Shown here: positions 46,850 through 56,610 of the stretch, in pieces
Position numbering within the stretch: the first letter of the stretch is position 1
How the letters are laid out: each line of letters starts with the position of its first letter
From: Acidimicrobiaceae bacterium
Lineage (GTDB): Bacteria; Actinomycetota; Acidimicrobiia; Acidimicrobiales; RAAP-2
Direction of reading: 5' to 3'
DNA length: 64,000 nucleotides
Assembly: GCA_003161255.1 (NCBI GenBank)
Contig: PMOQ01000044.1
Coordinates: forward strand, 1 to 64,000
Position numbers and translations under genes: made by a program
Notes under the pieces: generated by a model
The model's database searches: none
What the model saw: only the letters and a program-made list of their open reading frames with translations
What the model was told of the DNA's origin: nothing

Positions 46850-48253
46850 TCAGCCGACCGAGCCCTCCATCTGCAGCTCGATCAGCCGACTCCACTCCAC
46901 CGCGTACTCCATGGGGAGGGTCCGGGTTATGGGCTCGATGAACCCGTTCACGATCATGCCCATGGCCTGGGACTCGGAAAGACCCCGGCTCATCAGGTAA
47001 AAGAGCTGGTCATCGCCGATCTTGGCCACCGTGGCCTCGTGCCCGATGCTGGCGTCGCGCTCGCCGACCTCCATGTAGGGCTTGGTCTCGGAGATCGACT
47101 GCTCGTCGAGCAATAGGGCGTCGCAGCGGACGAAGGACTTGGCCCCCGTGGCGCCCTCGTTGACGTGCACGAGGCCCCGGTAGGTGGTCTGGCCCCCACC
47201 CTTCGAGATCGACTTCGACACGATGGTGGAGGTGGTCTCGGGTGCCGCGTGGATCATCTTGGCCCCGGCGTCCTGGTGCTGGCCGGGCCCGGCGTACGCG
47301 ACCGACAGGACCTCGCCGGACGCCTTCGGGCCCATCAGGTACACCGACGGGTACTTCATGGTGAGGCGCGAGCCGATGTTCCCGTCGATCCACTCGACGC
47401 GTGCCTCGGCCTCGGCCCGGGCCCGCTTGGTGACGAGGTTGTAGACGTTGTTCGACCAGTTCTGGATGGTCGTGTACGTGATCCGGCTGCCCTGGAGGGC
47501 CACCAGCTCGACAACCGCCGAGTGGAGCGAGTCGGTCGAGTACACGGGGGCCGAGCAGCCCTCGATGTAATGGACCTCGGATCCCTCGTCGGCGATGATC
47601 AGCGTCCGCTCGAACTGGCCCATGTTCTCGGTGTTGATCCGGAAGTAGGCCTGCAGCGGCATGTCCACCTTCACGCCCGGGGGGACGTAGATGAACGATC
47701 CGCCCGACCACACGGCCGAGTTGAGCGCGGCGAACTTGTTGTCGTTGGGCGGGATGATCGTCCCGAACCACTTGCGGACGATGTCGGGGTACTCGCGTAC
47801 CGCGGTGTCCATGTCGGAGAACAAGACGCCCTGGGCCTCGAGGTCGTCCCGGTTGCGGTGGAACACCACCTCGGACTCGTACTGGGCCGTGACCCCGGCC
47901 AGGTACTTGCGCTCGGCCTCGGGGATCCCGAGCTTCTCGTAGGTGTTCTTGATCTCGGGAGGCAGGTCGTTCCAGTCCTTGACCTGGTCCCCCATCGGCT
48001 TGACGTAGTAGTAGATGTCGTCGAAGTCGAGGCTGGGCATGTTGACCGCGAACCACGCCGCCATCGGCTTGCGCTCGAACCGAGCCAACGCCTTCAGCCG
48101 GAAGTCCCGCATCCAGTCGGGTTCCTTCTTGATGGCCGACATCTCGCGGACGATCTCCTCGTTCAGGCCCTTCTTGGGCTTGAACACATAGTCCGTCTCG
48201 GTGTCGCTCCAGCCGAGCTGGTAACGACCGAGATCGAGATCTGTCAGTGCCAT
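46850..48253 (-). CDS. sufB: Fe-S cluster assembly protein SufB
   Basis: HYIEGCSAPVYSTDSLHSAVVEL, TIQNWSNNVYNLVTKRA, SFVRCDALLLDEQS. Confidence 0.96.
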   Translation of the reverse strand: MALTDLDLGRYQLGWSDTETDYVFKPKKGLNEEIVREMSAIKKEPDWMRDFRLKALARFERKPMAAWFAVNMPSLDFDDIYYYVKPMGDQVKDWNDLPPEIKNTYEKLGIPEAERKYLAGVTAQYESEVVFHRNRDDLEAQGVLFSDMDTAVREYPDIVRKWFGTIIPPNDNKFAALNSAVWSGGSFIYVPPGVKVDMPLQAYFRINTENMGQFERTLIIADEGSEVHYIEGCSAPVYSTDSLHSAVVELVALQGSRITYTTIQNWSNNVYNLVTKRARAEAEARVEWIDGNIGSRLTMKYPSVYLMGPKASGEVLSVAYAGPGQHQDAGAKMIHAAPETTSTIVSKSISKGGGQTTYRGLVHVNEGATGAKSFVRCDALLLDEQSISETKPYMEVGERDASIGHEATVAKIGDDQLFYLMSRGLSESQAMGMIVNGFIEPITRTLPMEYAVEWSRLIELQMEGSVG

Positions 48254-48458
48254 TGGGACTCCGGTGCTTTCCTGGTGGGATCGGTGGTCCGGCCATGTGG
48301 CCCGACCAGGGCATTTCCCCTATCTCGATAGTAACAACTTCAGGCCACGATCGGAACGCCTCCCTGAGCTGGACCGACGCCTCTCCGCCCACCCCGGGCC
48401 CCGGATCCGACGGGCTAGTACCTTTCGGGCCGGATTCACGCGAGCGACAGGGGGGGCC

Positions 48459-49961
48459 ATGTCCGAGGTCCTGGTTGCGGTGACTGGCGGCACGCTCAAG
48501 GGCGGCCAGTCGGATGGCATCGTTTCGTTGAAGGGGGTGCCCTACGCCGCTCCCCCGATCGGACCGCTTCGCTGGGCGGCTCCCCGGCCAGTCGAGCGCT
48601 GGGACGGGGTCCGCGACGCGCTCGAGTACGGACCCTCGTGTCCCCAGCCGGCCGAGCGCCCGGAGGGCTGGGATGCCGAGACTGCCGAGAGCGAGGACTG
48701 CCTCGTCCTCAACGTCTGGACTCCGGGACTCGACGATGGGCGGCGGCCCGTCATGGTCTGGATCCACGGGGGCGGGTACACCACCGGCTCCGGATCGTGG
48801 CCGCTCTACAACGGTGCGGCGCTGGCCCGCCGCGGCGAGGTCGTCGTCGTGACCGTCAACCACCGGTTGGGCGTGCTCGGGTACCTCCACCTGGCCGGGC
48901 TGGGTGGCCCCGAGCTCGCGACGTCCGGAAACGCGGGGATGCTCGACCTCGTGGCCTCGCTCGAGTGGGTCCGGGACAACATCGAGTCGCTGGGCGGCGA
49001 CCCAGCCAACGTGACCATCTTCGGCGAGTCGGGCGGCGGGGCGAAGGTCAGCACGCTGCATGCGATGCCGTCGGCTCGCGCCCTGTTCCACCGCGCGGTG
49101 GTCCAGAGCGGGCCCGGCCTCTACGTGCAGACACCCGAACAGGCCAACGAAACGGCGAGCAACCTCCTCGGGGAACTCGGCATCGAGACCGGGCCGGCAT
49201 GCATCGACGACCTGAGGGCCCTCGCGGTCGGGCGGCTCCTCGAGGCACAACGCGGGCTGGCCGCCCGCCCGGCCGCCGGCGGTCGCCCGGCCGGCCCGAT
49301 GGGTGTGTTCGGTCCCGTGCTGGACGGTGCCGCAGTCGCCGCCCATCCGGCCGAGGCGTTTGCCGACGGGTCCGCCGACGATGTGCCGATGCTGATCGGG
49401 CGCAACAACGACGAGGGGACCCTCCTCATGGCCGGAGACCCGGTGCTCACCGACCCCGACGGCCTCGGCGAGGGCGACCTCGAAGCGAGACTGTCAACGT
49501 TCGGCGACCGGGCCGAGGCCCTGTTGGCCGGATACCGGGCCGCCTATCCCGACGCGACAGCGCTGGACCTGCTGATCGCGATCCGCTCCGACGCCTTCAT
49601 GGGGCTCGGGACGGTTCGCCTGGCCGAGAAGAAGCTGAAGGGAACGAAGGCGCCCGTCTACATGTACCGGTTCAACTGGGCCGCCGGGCCGCTGCGTTCG
49701 GGTCACGGGTTCGAGATCGCCTTCGTGTTCGACAATGTCCACGAGCCCGTGATGCACCGCAGCGCGAGCCGGGCCGAACTGGCCGACCGGATGAGCGAGG
49801 CCTGGATCGCCTTTGCGCGCGACGGCGACCCGAACCATGCCGGGCTGCCCGAGTGGCCGGCCTACTCGTTGGAGGATCGTTCGACGATGCTCTTCGACCG
49901 CGAGACATGCGGAGTCGAGACCGACCCCTTCGAGGTCGTCCACTCGCTCTGGCGGAACTGA
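48459..49961 (+). CDS. type-B carboxylesterase
   Basis: KGVPYAAPPIGPLRW, EDCLVLNVWTP, WIHGGGYTTGS, TIFGESGGGAKV. Confidence 0.95.
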   Translation: MSEVLVAVTGGTLKGGQSDGIVSLKGVPYAAPPIGPLRWAAPRPVERWDGVRDALEYGPSCPQPAERPEGWDAETAESEDCLVLNVWTPGLDDGRRPVMVWIHGGGYTTGSGSWPLYNGAALARRGEVVVVTVNHRLGVLGYLHLAGLGGPELATSGNAGMLDLVASLEWVRDNIESLGGDPANVTIFGESGGGAKVSTLHAMPSARALFHRAVVQSGPGLYVQTPEQANETASNLLGELGIETGPACIDDLRALAVGRLLEAQRGLAARPAAGGRPAGPMGVFGPVLDGAAVAAHPAEAFADGSADDVPMLIGRNNDEGTLLMAGDPVLTDPDGLGEGDLEARLSTFGDRAEALLAGYRAAYPDATALDLLIAIRSDAFMGLGTVRLAEKKLKGTKAPVYMYRFNWAAGPLRSGHGFEIAFVFDNVHEPVMHRSASRAELADRMSEAWIAFARDGDPNHAGLPEWPAYSLEDRSTMLFDRETCGVETDPFEVVHSLWRN

Positions 49962-49975
49962 ACGCCGCAGAACAC

Positions 49976-50878
49976 TTAGGTCGTCGGCGGGGTCGACGTC
50001 GTCGAGGTCGACGTCGGCGGGGTGACCCCCGCGAACGTGATGTTGAGCGGGGCCGGGATGGGGTTGGGGAACGTCACCGGCGTCTTGTCGATCTGGATCG
50101 TCACGCTCGACGGCGCACCCAGTTGGACCTTGCTCGTGCCGGTCAACACGATCTGCTTGGTCTGCCCTGGGTTCAGAACGGCGGCATAGGGGGTCTGGCC
50201 GGCCGAGTTGGTGACCTGGATGTAACACTGACCCGTGGTTGCCTTGAAGCTCACGGTGTAGGACGGGAACGGCAGGGTGTACGTGGCGTCGGTGCCGCTC
50301 GCCGAGCTGGGCGCGAACGTCGGCGGCACCGTCGTCGTGGTGGTGGTCGGCGCGACCTTGCCCTTGTGCACCTTGCCGATCGTGGTCGAGGTCGTGGTGT
50401 GGGGGTTGCGGGAGTGGGCACCCGCGATGGCGAGGCCGGTGACAAGGATGATGACGGCAACCGCCGCGGCGATCGGCGCGCCGAGTCTGCGGGGTCGGTG
50501 GCCCATCCGGGCGATCGAGGTGTCCCGGCTCCGGCGGCGGTAGGTGGGTGGTGGGGCCGGCCCAGCACCCGGCTCACGCCCGTGTTGGCCGGTCTCCTCC
50601 ACCGCGCGCCGACGCGACGGAGAGGAGGAGATCTCGATTCGCCCGTGCTCGCCGACAACGGGTTGCTGGTCGGCGTCGCCTTGGGGGCCGGTGCTGCCGA
50701 TCACCCGGACCGAGCCGCTCTGGCGGCGCCGGAGCTCTTCCAACCTCTCCAAGCGCTGCTGGTAGCCGGCCACCGAGTGCATCTCGTCGGACCCGCGGTG
50801 GCGCAGGGCCCAGACGGCGAGTCCGGCCAACACGGCCACGCCGACCAGCACCAACACGAACTCCATCCCCCCATTCAA
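49976..50878 (-). CDS. hypothetical membrane-anchored protein with Thr-rich linkers
   Basis: Two hydrophobic segments, TTTTTTVPP linker, Ser/Thr/Pro-rich C-terminus. Confidence 0.75.
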   Translation of the reverse strand: MNGGMEFVLVLVGVAVLAGLAVWALRHRGSDEMHSVAGYQQRLERLEELRRRQSGSVRVIGSTGPQGDADQQPVVGEHGRIEISSSPSRRRAVEETGQHGREPGAGPAPPPTYRRRSRDTSIARMGHRPRRLGAPIAAAVAVIILVTGLAIAGAHSRNPHTTTSTTIGKVHKGKVAPTTTTTTVPPTFAPSSASGTDATYTLPFPSYTVSFKATTGQCYIQVTNSAGQTPYAAVLNPGQTKQIVLTGTSKVQLGAPSSVTIQIDKTPVTFPNPIPAPLNITFAGVTPPTSTSTTSTPPTT

Positions 50879-50953
50879 CAGGAGAAACTGGGCGTGGGCC
50901 GTTCCGACGAACCCTCTAGCGGGGGTGCACCGTCACCGTCAGGGACTGGCTCG

Positions 50954-51499
50954 TCAGCGCGACATCGCGGGGATGCGGTCGGCCGGGATATCGGCCAGAC
51001 GCGGATTGTTGCGGTCCCGTTCAGAGATGACGGGCTCGCCGACGCCCCAGTCGACGTCCAGATCCGGGTCGTCCCACGCCACACCGAGCTCGTCGTCGGG
51101 GTTGTAGTAGCCGTCGACCATGTACCAAAGGACGATGTCGGTGATCGCCGCGAAGCCGTGGGCGACCCCCGGTGGGATGTACACGGCCCGGTGGGACGAA
51201 CCGGTCAGCTGCACCACCATCGTCGTGCCGTGCGTCGGGCTGCCGGTCCTCAGGTCGTGCAGCACGACCCGCACTGTCCCGGCGACCACGTACCAGTAGT
51301 CGGCCTGGTGGAGGTGGTAGTGGAACGCGACCACCGTGCCCGCGACCTTGTCGGACCGGTTGGCCTGGACCATGTCGGGCCGGCCGGGGAACCACTCCTT
51401 GCGCCATGTCTCGACGAACGTGCCCCTCGGGTCGCCGTGGACATCGTGGCCGACGAGCACCACGCCGTCGATCTCATTCGATTCGATGAGCTCGGGCAT
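50954..51499 (-). CDS. dTDP-4-dehydrorhamnose 3,5-epimerase-like protein
   Basis: HDVHGDPRGTFVETWRKEW, YIPPGVAHGFAAI, WGVGEPVISERDRNNP. Confidence 0.85.
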   Translation of the reverse strand: MPELIESNEIDGVVLVGHDVHGDPRGTFVETWRKEWFPGRPDMVQANRSDKVAGTVVAFHYHLHQADYWYVVAGTVRVVLHDLRTGSPTHGTTMVVQLTGSSHRAVYIPPGVAHGFAAITDIVLWYMVDGYYNPDDELGVAWDDPDLDVDWGVGEPVISERDRNNPRLADIPADRIPAMSR

Positions 51500-51545
51500 G
51501 GGGACCGAGGGTAGTGGTTGAGGGCCCGGTACCGAAGTGCCGGGC

Positions 51546-52400
51546 TCAGGACCGACCGAGCTCGACCGTCGCTCCCTCGCGAGCTGACGAGACCGCGAGG
51601 CCGTGCGGGGCCGCCAGTGCGGACGCCTTTGCCAGCATCTGGTCCAGCGCCTCGTCGTCGTGCGCCGGATCGTGATGGAACAGAACAAGCTCACGGACCC
51701 CACTGCGGACGGCCAGGTCCACCGCGAAGTCGACGGTCGAGTGACCCCAATGCGGCTTGTGGCTCATCTCGAATTCCGTGTATTGGGCGTCGTGTACGAG
51801 GAGGTCGGCATCACGGCACAGCTGGAGGACGGACTCATCGATCGCTCCGCCCGGGACCGGCTGTTGGTGATCGGGGAGGTACGCGAGGCTCTGGCCGTCG
51901 ACATCGATCCGGTACCCGAGGGTCGGCCCCGGGTGAGGGACCAGGCGCGCTTGAATCTTGGCGTCGCCGATCGCGAACTCGTCGCCGTCGCCGAGCTCTC
52001 GGAACCGCATGTCGGCGAGCAGGCTCTGCAGGGGGATGGGAAAGAACGGTGGCTGCACGAGGTCGCACAGCGCGTCGCCGATCGTGCCCGTCGACTGGCG
52101 CGGGCCGTAGACGTCCAACACGGAGTCCCGGTGGCGGAGGGGGCCGTAGAACGGGAGCCCGAAGATGTGGTCGAAGTGCAGATGGGTGAGGAGCGCCGTC
52201 GCTCGGACCGGTGGGCCACCGGCCGGATGGTCCGATGAGATGGCGACGCCGAGCTCGCGCAGGCCGGTGCCGAGATCGAGGACGATCAGCTCGCCCCCAT
52301 CGGTCCGCACGAGGACGCTCGCCGTGTTGCCGCCGTAGCGGCAGTAGCGCTCCCCCGAACATGGGCACGAGCCGCGAGCCCCGTAGAAGGTCACGTCCAC
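51546..52400 (-). CDS. MBL-fold metallo-hydrolase
   Basis: VTFYGARGSCPCSGERYCRYGGNTASVLVRT, LLTHLHFDHIFGLPFYGP, LFHHDPAHDDEAL. Confidence 0.9.
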   Translation of the reverse strand: MDVTFYGARGSCPCSGERYCRYGGNTASVLVRTDGGELIVLDLGTGLRELGVAISSDHPAGGPPVRATALLTHLHFDHIFGLPFYGPLRHRDSVLDVYGPRQSTGTIGDALCDLVQPPFFPIPLQSLLADMRFRELGDGDEFAIGDAKIQARLVPHPGPTLGYRIDVDGQSLAYLPDHQQPVPGGAIDESVLQLCRDADLLVHDAQYTEFEMSHKPHWGHSTVDFAVDLAVRSGVRELVLFHHDPAHDDEALDQMLAKASALAAPHGLAVSSAREGATVELGRS

Positions 52401-52490
52401 CCGAACACAGTATCGGGGTGGGCTCTCCGATGGCTGGAGAATCCCCTTGTCCATGTGCATGCACACGAGCTGAACTGGAAGAATCTGAGG

Positions 52491-52835
52491 GTGACAACGG
52501 AACACCGGCCCTGGGGCCACTTCGAGATCCTCTCCGATGCCGACTCCCACAAGGTGAAGCGGTTGACCGTCGACCCCGGACACCGACTCAGCTACCAGCG
52601 TCACGCCCACCGGTCGGAGCACTGGTTCGTCGTCGGCGGCCACGGCGTGGTCACGCTCGACGGCGTGGATCGAGCGGTCGATCCCGGGAGCGCCATCGAT
52701 GTGCCCCTCGGCACGGCGCATCGGATCGACAGCAAGGGTCCCGAGCCGCTCGTGCTCATCGAGGTCCAGCACGGGACCAGCTTCGGCGAGGACGACATCG
52801 AGCGCCTCGACGACGACTACGGCCGGACCGGCTGA
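52491..52835 (+). CDS. cupin, mannose-6-phosphate isomerase type II-like
   Basis: RPWGHFEIL, KRLTVDPGHRLSYQRHAHRSEHWFVVGG, GTAHRIDSKG. Confidence 0.9.
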   Translation: MTTEHRPWGHFEILSDADSHKVKRLTVDPGHRLSYQRHAHRSEHWFVVGGHGVVTLDGVDRAVDPGSAIDVPLGTAHRIDSKGPEPLVLIEVQHGTSFGEDDIERLDDDYGRTG

Positions 52836-52875
52836 CCCCACGACGGCCGCGACAGCCCGTCGAGTTCGGAGAACC

Positions 52876-53208
52876 ATGAAGTTCAATCACATCGGCATCC
52901 CGACCACCGAGAGCTTCGACGGCGAGATCCCACTCCCCCACCTGAAGGTGACCGTCAACGACCACCTGGACAACCCGTTCGGGATCCAGTGGCAGCGCTA
53001 CTGGGCCGACGCGCCGTACCCGGAGATCGTGAAGACCGTGCCGCACGTCGCCTTCGAGGTGAACGACCTGGACGAGGCGTCGCGCGGACACCGGGTCATC
53101 CTCGAACCCAATAGTCCGAGCCCGGGGGTCATGGTGGCGTTCATAGAGATGCGGGGCGCCCCGGTCGAACTCCTCGAGATCGACCACGAGCGGAGACCGG
53201 ACCTCTAG
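52876..53208 (+). CDS. VOC/glyoxalase-like protein
   Basis: MKFNHIGIPTTESFDGEI, VPHVAFEVNDLDEA, VELLEID. Confidence 0.75.
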   Translation: MKFNHIGIPTTESFDGEIPLPHLKVTVNDHLDNPFGIQWQRYWADAPYPEIVKTVPHVAFEVNDLDEASRGHRVILEPNSPSPGVMVAFIEMRGAPVELLEIDHERRPDL

Positions 53209-53217
53209 CCGGTCCCA

Positions 53218-54765
53218 TCAGTTGACGGCGCGGTCCCGGCCCTCCCAATAGGGCTCACGAAGCTTGTACTTCTGGAGTTTTCCGGTCGCGGTGCGGGCGA
53301 GGACCTCGCGGATCTCGATGGTCTTGGGTGCCTTGAAGTGCGCGATCCGAGCCCGGCAGTGCTCGATGAGGTCCTGCTCGCTCGCCGCCGCTCCCGGACG
53401 CAGGACCACCAAGGCCAGCACCTTCTCCCCCCACTTCTCGTCCGGAACCCCGATGACCGCCACCTCCGCCACCGCCTCGTGCTGGTAGAGGACGTCTTCG
53501 ACCTCGATCGACGACACGTTCTCTCCGCCCGTGATGATCACGTCCTTCTTACGGTCCGAGATGACCGTGTAGGCGCCGTCCAGATAGCCGCCGTCGCCGG
53601 TGTGGAACCACCCGCCCTCGAGGGCCTTGGCCGTCTCGTCGGGCTGCTTCCAGTAGCCCTCGAACACGTGGTTCGACCGGGCCAGGACCTCCCCGTCCTC
53701 GTTCACGTCCATCCGGACACCGATCGCGGGCACGCCGGCCCGGCTGAGCCGTTGCGCCCGCTCCTCGGTCTCCAGTCCGTCCCATTCGGCCGGGGCGCGG
53801 TTGAGCGTGAGGAGCGGTGAGGTCTCGGTCAACCCGTAGATCTGGATGAACTCCCAACCGAGCTCGCGCTCGACCCGCTCAATGGTCTTGGACGGTGGCG
53901 GTGCGCCCGCCACGACCACCCGGACGTGGTGGCCGGGCAGCGCCCGACCCTCGGCCCGCCGGGTCTCGGATGCGGCGAGAATGCTGGCCACGACGGCCGG
54001 GGCGGCACAGAGGAGTGACACGACCTCGTCCTCGATGCGCTGCAGGATCACCTCGCCGTCGATCTTGCGCTGCACGACATGGCCACCTCCGGCGCCGGTG
54101 ACCGCGTAGGGCATGCCCCACCCGTTGGCATGGAACATCGGGAGCGTGTGGAGGAGCACGTCTCGGTCCGACACGCCGATGTGCCAGCCGAAGGCGACCG
54201 CGTTGAGCCAGCAGTTCCGGTGGGTGAGCTGTACCCCCTTGGGCCGAGCCGTGGTGCCCGAGGTGTAGTTGATGGAGCAGGTCGCGTCCTCGTCCGGCGA
54301 CCATCCGTCCGGGTCGGACCGTCGTCCGACCTCGGGGTCGAACAGGGTCGCGTCCTCCACCCCGTCGAGGCGGATCCGGCGCACCCCCCCGATCGCGGAC
54401 GTTCCCTCCTCGACCTCGGGGTCATAGAGAACGACGCTGGCACCGGAGTGCTCGACGATGTAGCCGATCTCGTCGGCCGTGAGACGAAAGTTGATCGGAA
54501 CCAGCACCCGGCCGAACCCGCTGACCCCGAAATACGACGCCAGGAAGCGGACCGAGTTGGGGCTCACGATCGCAACCCGGTCACCGGTCGCCAAGCCCAT
54601 CTCGTCGAGACCGACGGCCAGCGCGCGGGCCCGGTCGTGCAGCTCGCCATAGGTGATGCGACCGAGCGACCCGGTCGCGTCGGGCTCGTCGACGATCGCG
54701 GTGCGGTCGCCGTAGACGTGGGCGGCGCGTTCCAGGAAGTCTCCGATCGTGAGCGGGATCCGCAT
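53218..54765 (-). CDS. acyl-CoA synthetase (class I AMP-dependent ligase)
   Basis: INYTSGTTARPKGVQLTHRN, IYGLTETSPLLTLN, HTGDGGYLDGAYTVISDRKKDVIITGGENVS. Confidence 0.95.
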   Translation of the reverse strand: MRIPLTIGDFLERAAHVYGDRTAIVDEPDATGSLGRITYGELHDRARALAVGLDEMGLATGDRVAIVSPNSVRFLASYFGVSGFGRVLVPINFRLTADEIGYIVEHSGASVVLYDPEVEEGTSAIGGVRRIRLDGVEDATLFDPEVGRRSDPDGWSPDEDATCSINYTSGTTARPKGVQLTHRNCWLNAVAFGWHIGVSDRDVLLHTLPMFHANGWGMPYAVTGAGGGHVVQRKIDGEVILQRIEDEVVSLLCAAPAVVASILAASETRRAEGRALPGHHVRVVVAGAPPPSKTIERVERELGWEFIQIYGLTETSPLLTLNRAPAEWDGLETEERAQRLSRAGVPAIGVRMDVNEDGEVLARSNHVFEGYWKQPDETAKALEGGWFHTGDGGYLDGAYTVISDRKKDVIITGGENVSSIEVEDVLYQHEAVAEVAVIGVPDEKWGEKVLALVVLRPGAAASEQDLIEHCRARIAHFKAPKTIEIREVLARTATGKLQKYKLREPYWEGRDRAVN

Positions 54766-54788
54766 CTGACCCTCCCCCTTGCAATCCG

Positions 54789-56402
54789 CTAGCTGAACGA
54801 GAACCCCTCGTAGCCACCGAGGGCCACGAGGTCGCAGTGCTGCCGGTAGGTCTGGACGCCCCCGATATAGGGCATGAACACACGCGGCTTGCCCTCGACG
54901 TTGGCCCCCACATACCAGGAGTTGGCCTTCGGGAACAGCGTGAAGTCGGCGAGCTGCGCCACCATCTCGACCCATCCGTCCTCGGCGGCGAGGTCGGCCG
55001 CCGCCTCTGTCTGGCCGTTCTCGCGCATCTTCTCCAGGCAGTCGACCACCCAGTCCACGTGCTGTTCGATGGAGACCACCATGTTGCTGAGCACCGACGG
55101 GCTTCCGGGGCCGGTGATGAGGAACATGTTCGGGAAGCCCGCGGCGACGAGGCCGAGGTACGCCCGGGGCCCGTTGCGCCACTTCTCCTTCAACTTCTGC
55201 CCGGCCACACCGGTGATGTCGATCTGCGTCAGCGCCCCTGTCATCGCGTCGAAGCCGGTCGCGAGCACCAGGGCGTCGATGTCGTACGTGTGGTCCGCAG
55301 TCACGATCGAGGTCGGCGTGATCCGCTGGATCGGGTTGGCCAGCAGGTCGACCAGGGTGACGTTGTCCCGGTTGTAGGTCTCGAAGTAGCCGATGTCCAC
55401 GCACAGGCGCTTGGTCCCGCACGGGTAGCCCTTGGGGCTCAGGATCTCGGCCGTCACCGGGTCTTTCACCGTCGCCCGGATCTTCTGGCGGATGAACTCG
55501 CTGACGGTGTCGTTGGCCGCCTGGTCGATGAGGATGTCGGCGAACGACCCGAGGAACCGGAGCCCCCCGTCGTCCCAGTGCTCCTGAAAGCGCTTCTCGC
55601 GCTCCTCCTCGGTGGCCTCGAGCGCGTTGCCCTCCACGGGCGAGGGCGGGAACCCGGCCTGGGACTGCCGGCACAGCTCGCGCCGCGCCGGGTAGTCGGC
55701 CTTCACCGCGGCGACGTAGTCCGGTTCGAGGGGTCGGTTCCATGCCGGGACCGCGAAGTTGGCGGTGCGCTGGAAGACAACCAGGCGGTCGGCCTGGCTG
55801 GCGATGTGGGGGATGGACTGGATGGCCGAGGAGCCCGTGCCGATCATCCCGACCCGCTGGCCCGAGAAGTCGACGGGCTCGTGTGGCCACCGACCGGTGT
55901 GGTAGGTCGGGCCGGCGAAGCTGTCGACGCCCTCGATCTCGGGCAGCTTGGTCGCCGAGAGGCACCCCGTCGCCATGACGCAGAAGCTGGCTGTCACCGA
56001 CTCGCCGGCCCCGGTGACGAGGGCCCAACGATGCAGGCTCTCGTCGAAGGTGGCCGACGCGATCCGCGTCTCGAACTGGATGTCGCGACGGAGGTCGAAT
56101 CGGTCGGCGACAAAGTTGAGGTACCCGAGGATCTCGGGCTGGGAGGCGTAGCGCTCGGACCAGGTCCACTCCTGCTCGAGCTCGGGAGAGAAGGAATAGG
56201 AGTAGTCGACGCTCTCGACATCGCAGCGGGCGCCCGGGTAGCGGTTCCAGTACCAGGTCCCGCCGACCCCGTCGCCAGCCTCGAAGACCCGCACCCGGTA
56301 GCCGAGACCTCGGAGGCGGTACAGCATGTAGAGCCCGGCGAACCCCGCCCCCACCACTGCGGCGTCGTAGGTCGGGACGTCAGTCGCCCGTTGGTCGCTC
56401 AT
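54789..56402 (-). CDS. flavin-containing monooxygenase, Baeyer-Villiger type
   Basis: GAGFAGLYMLYRL FAD motif; FAGPTYHTGRWP matches FxGxxxHxxxW[PD]; GTGSSAIQSIPHIA. Confidence 0.93.
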   Translation of the reverse strand: MSDQRATDVPTYDAAVVGAGFAGLYMLYRLRGLGYRVRVFEAGDGVGGTWYWNRYPGARCDVESVDYSYSFSPELEQEWTWSERYASQPEILGYLNFVADRFDLRRDIQFETRIASATFDESLHRWALVTGAGESVTASFCVMATGCLSATKLPEIEGVDSFAGPTYHTGRWPHEPVDFSGQRVGMIGTGSSAIQSIPHIASQADRLVVFQRTANFAVPAWNRPLEPDYVAAVKADYPARRELCRQSQAGFPPSPVEGNALEATEEEREKRFQEHWDDGGLRFLGSFADILIDQAANDTVSEFIRQKIRATVKDPVTAEILSPKGYPCGTKRLCVDIGYFETYNRDNVTLVDLLANPIQRITPTSIVTADHTYDIDALVLATGFDAMTGALTQIDITGVAGQKLKEKWRNGPRAYLGLVAAGFPNMFLITGPGSPSVLSNMVVSIEQHVDWVVDCLEKMRENGQTEAAADLAAEDGWVEMVAQLADFTLFPKANSWYVGANVEGKPRVFMPYIGGVQTYRQHCDLVALGGYEGFSFS

Positions 56403-56610
56403 TGTCGTTCCCCTGCCCAAGCCGGCTGTTTCACTTACACAAACCTATTGCCGCGACGCGCACTTAGCGAAGGGGTTTCCGCCGACCGCGACGTGGGCGT
56501 TCGGGCCAGCACCGGGTCGTGGTTTCCGAGAGCGACGAGAGATCACCTTCGTCGGACGATCCGGGCCGTGCCTCCATAGCGGGTCCGTCGACCCGTATCG
56601 AGGTCGCCGG

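Noticed and set aside
47010-49346. 778-aa minus-strand ORF
   Set aside because: Overlaps sufB in another frame and is antisense to the carboxylesterase; low-complexity composition.
48638-51514. 958-aa plus-strand ORF
   Set aside because: Arg/Gly/Pro-rich out-of-frame translation running across the carboxylesterase (other frame) and antisense to the next genes; typical high-GC spurious ORF.
54766-56169. N-terminal extension of the AMP-ligase ORF (53218..56169)
   Set aside because: Extension lies out of frame over the BVMO gene; the ligase begins at MRIPLTIGDFLERAAHVYGDR.
54837-56579. 580-aa plus-strand ORF
   Set aside because: Antisense to the well-supported BVMO gene.
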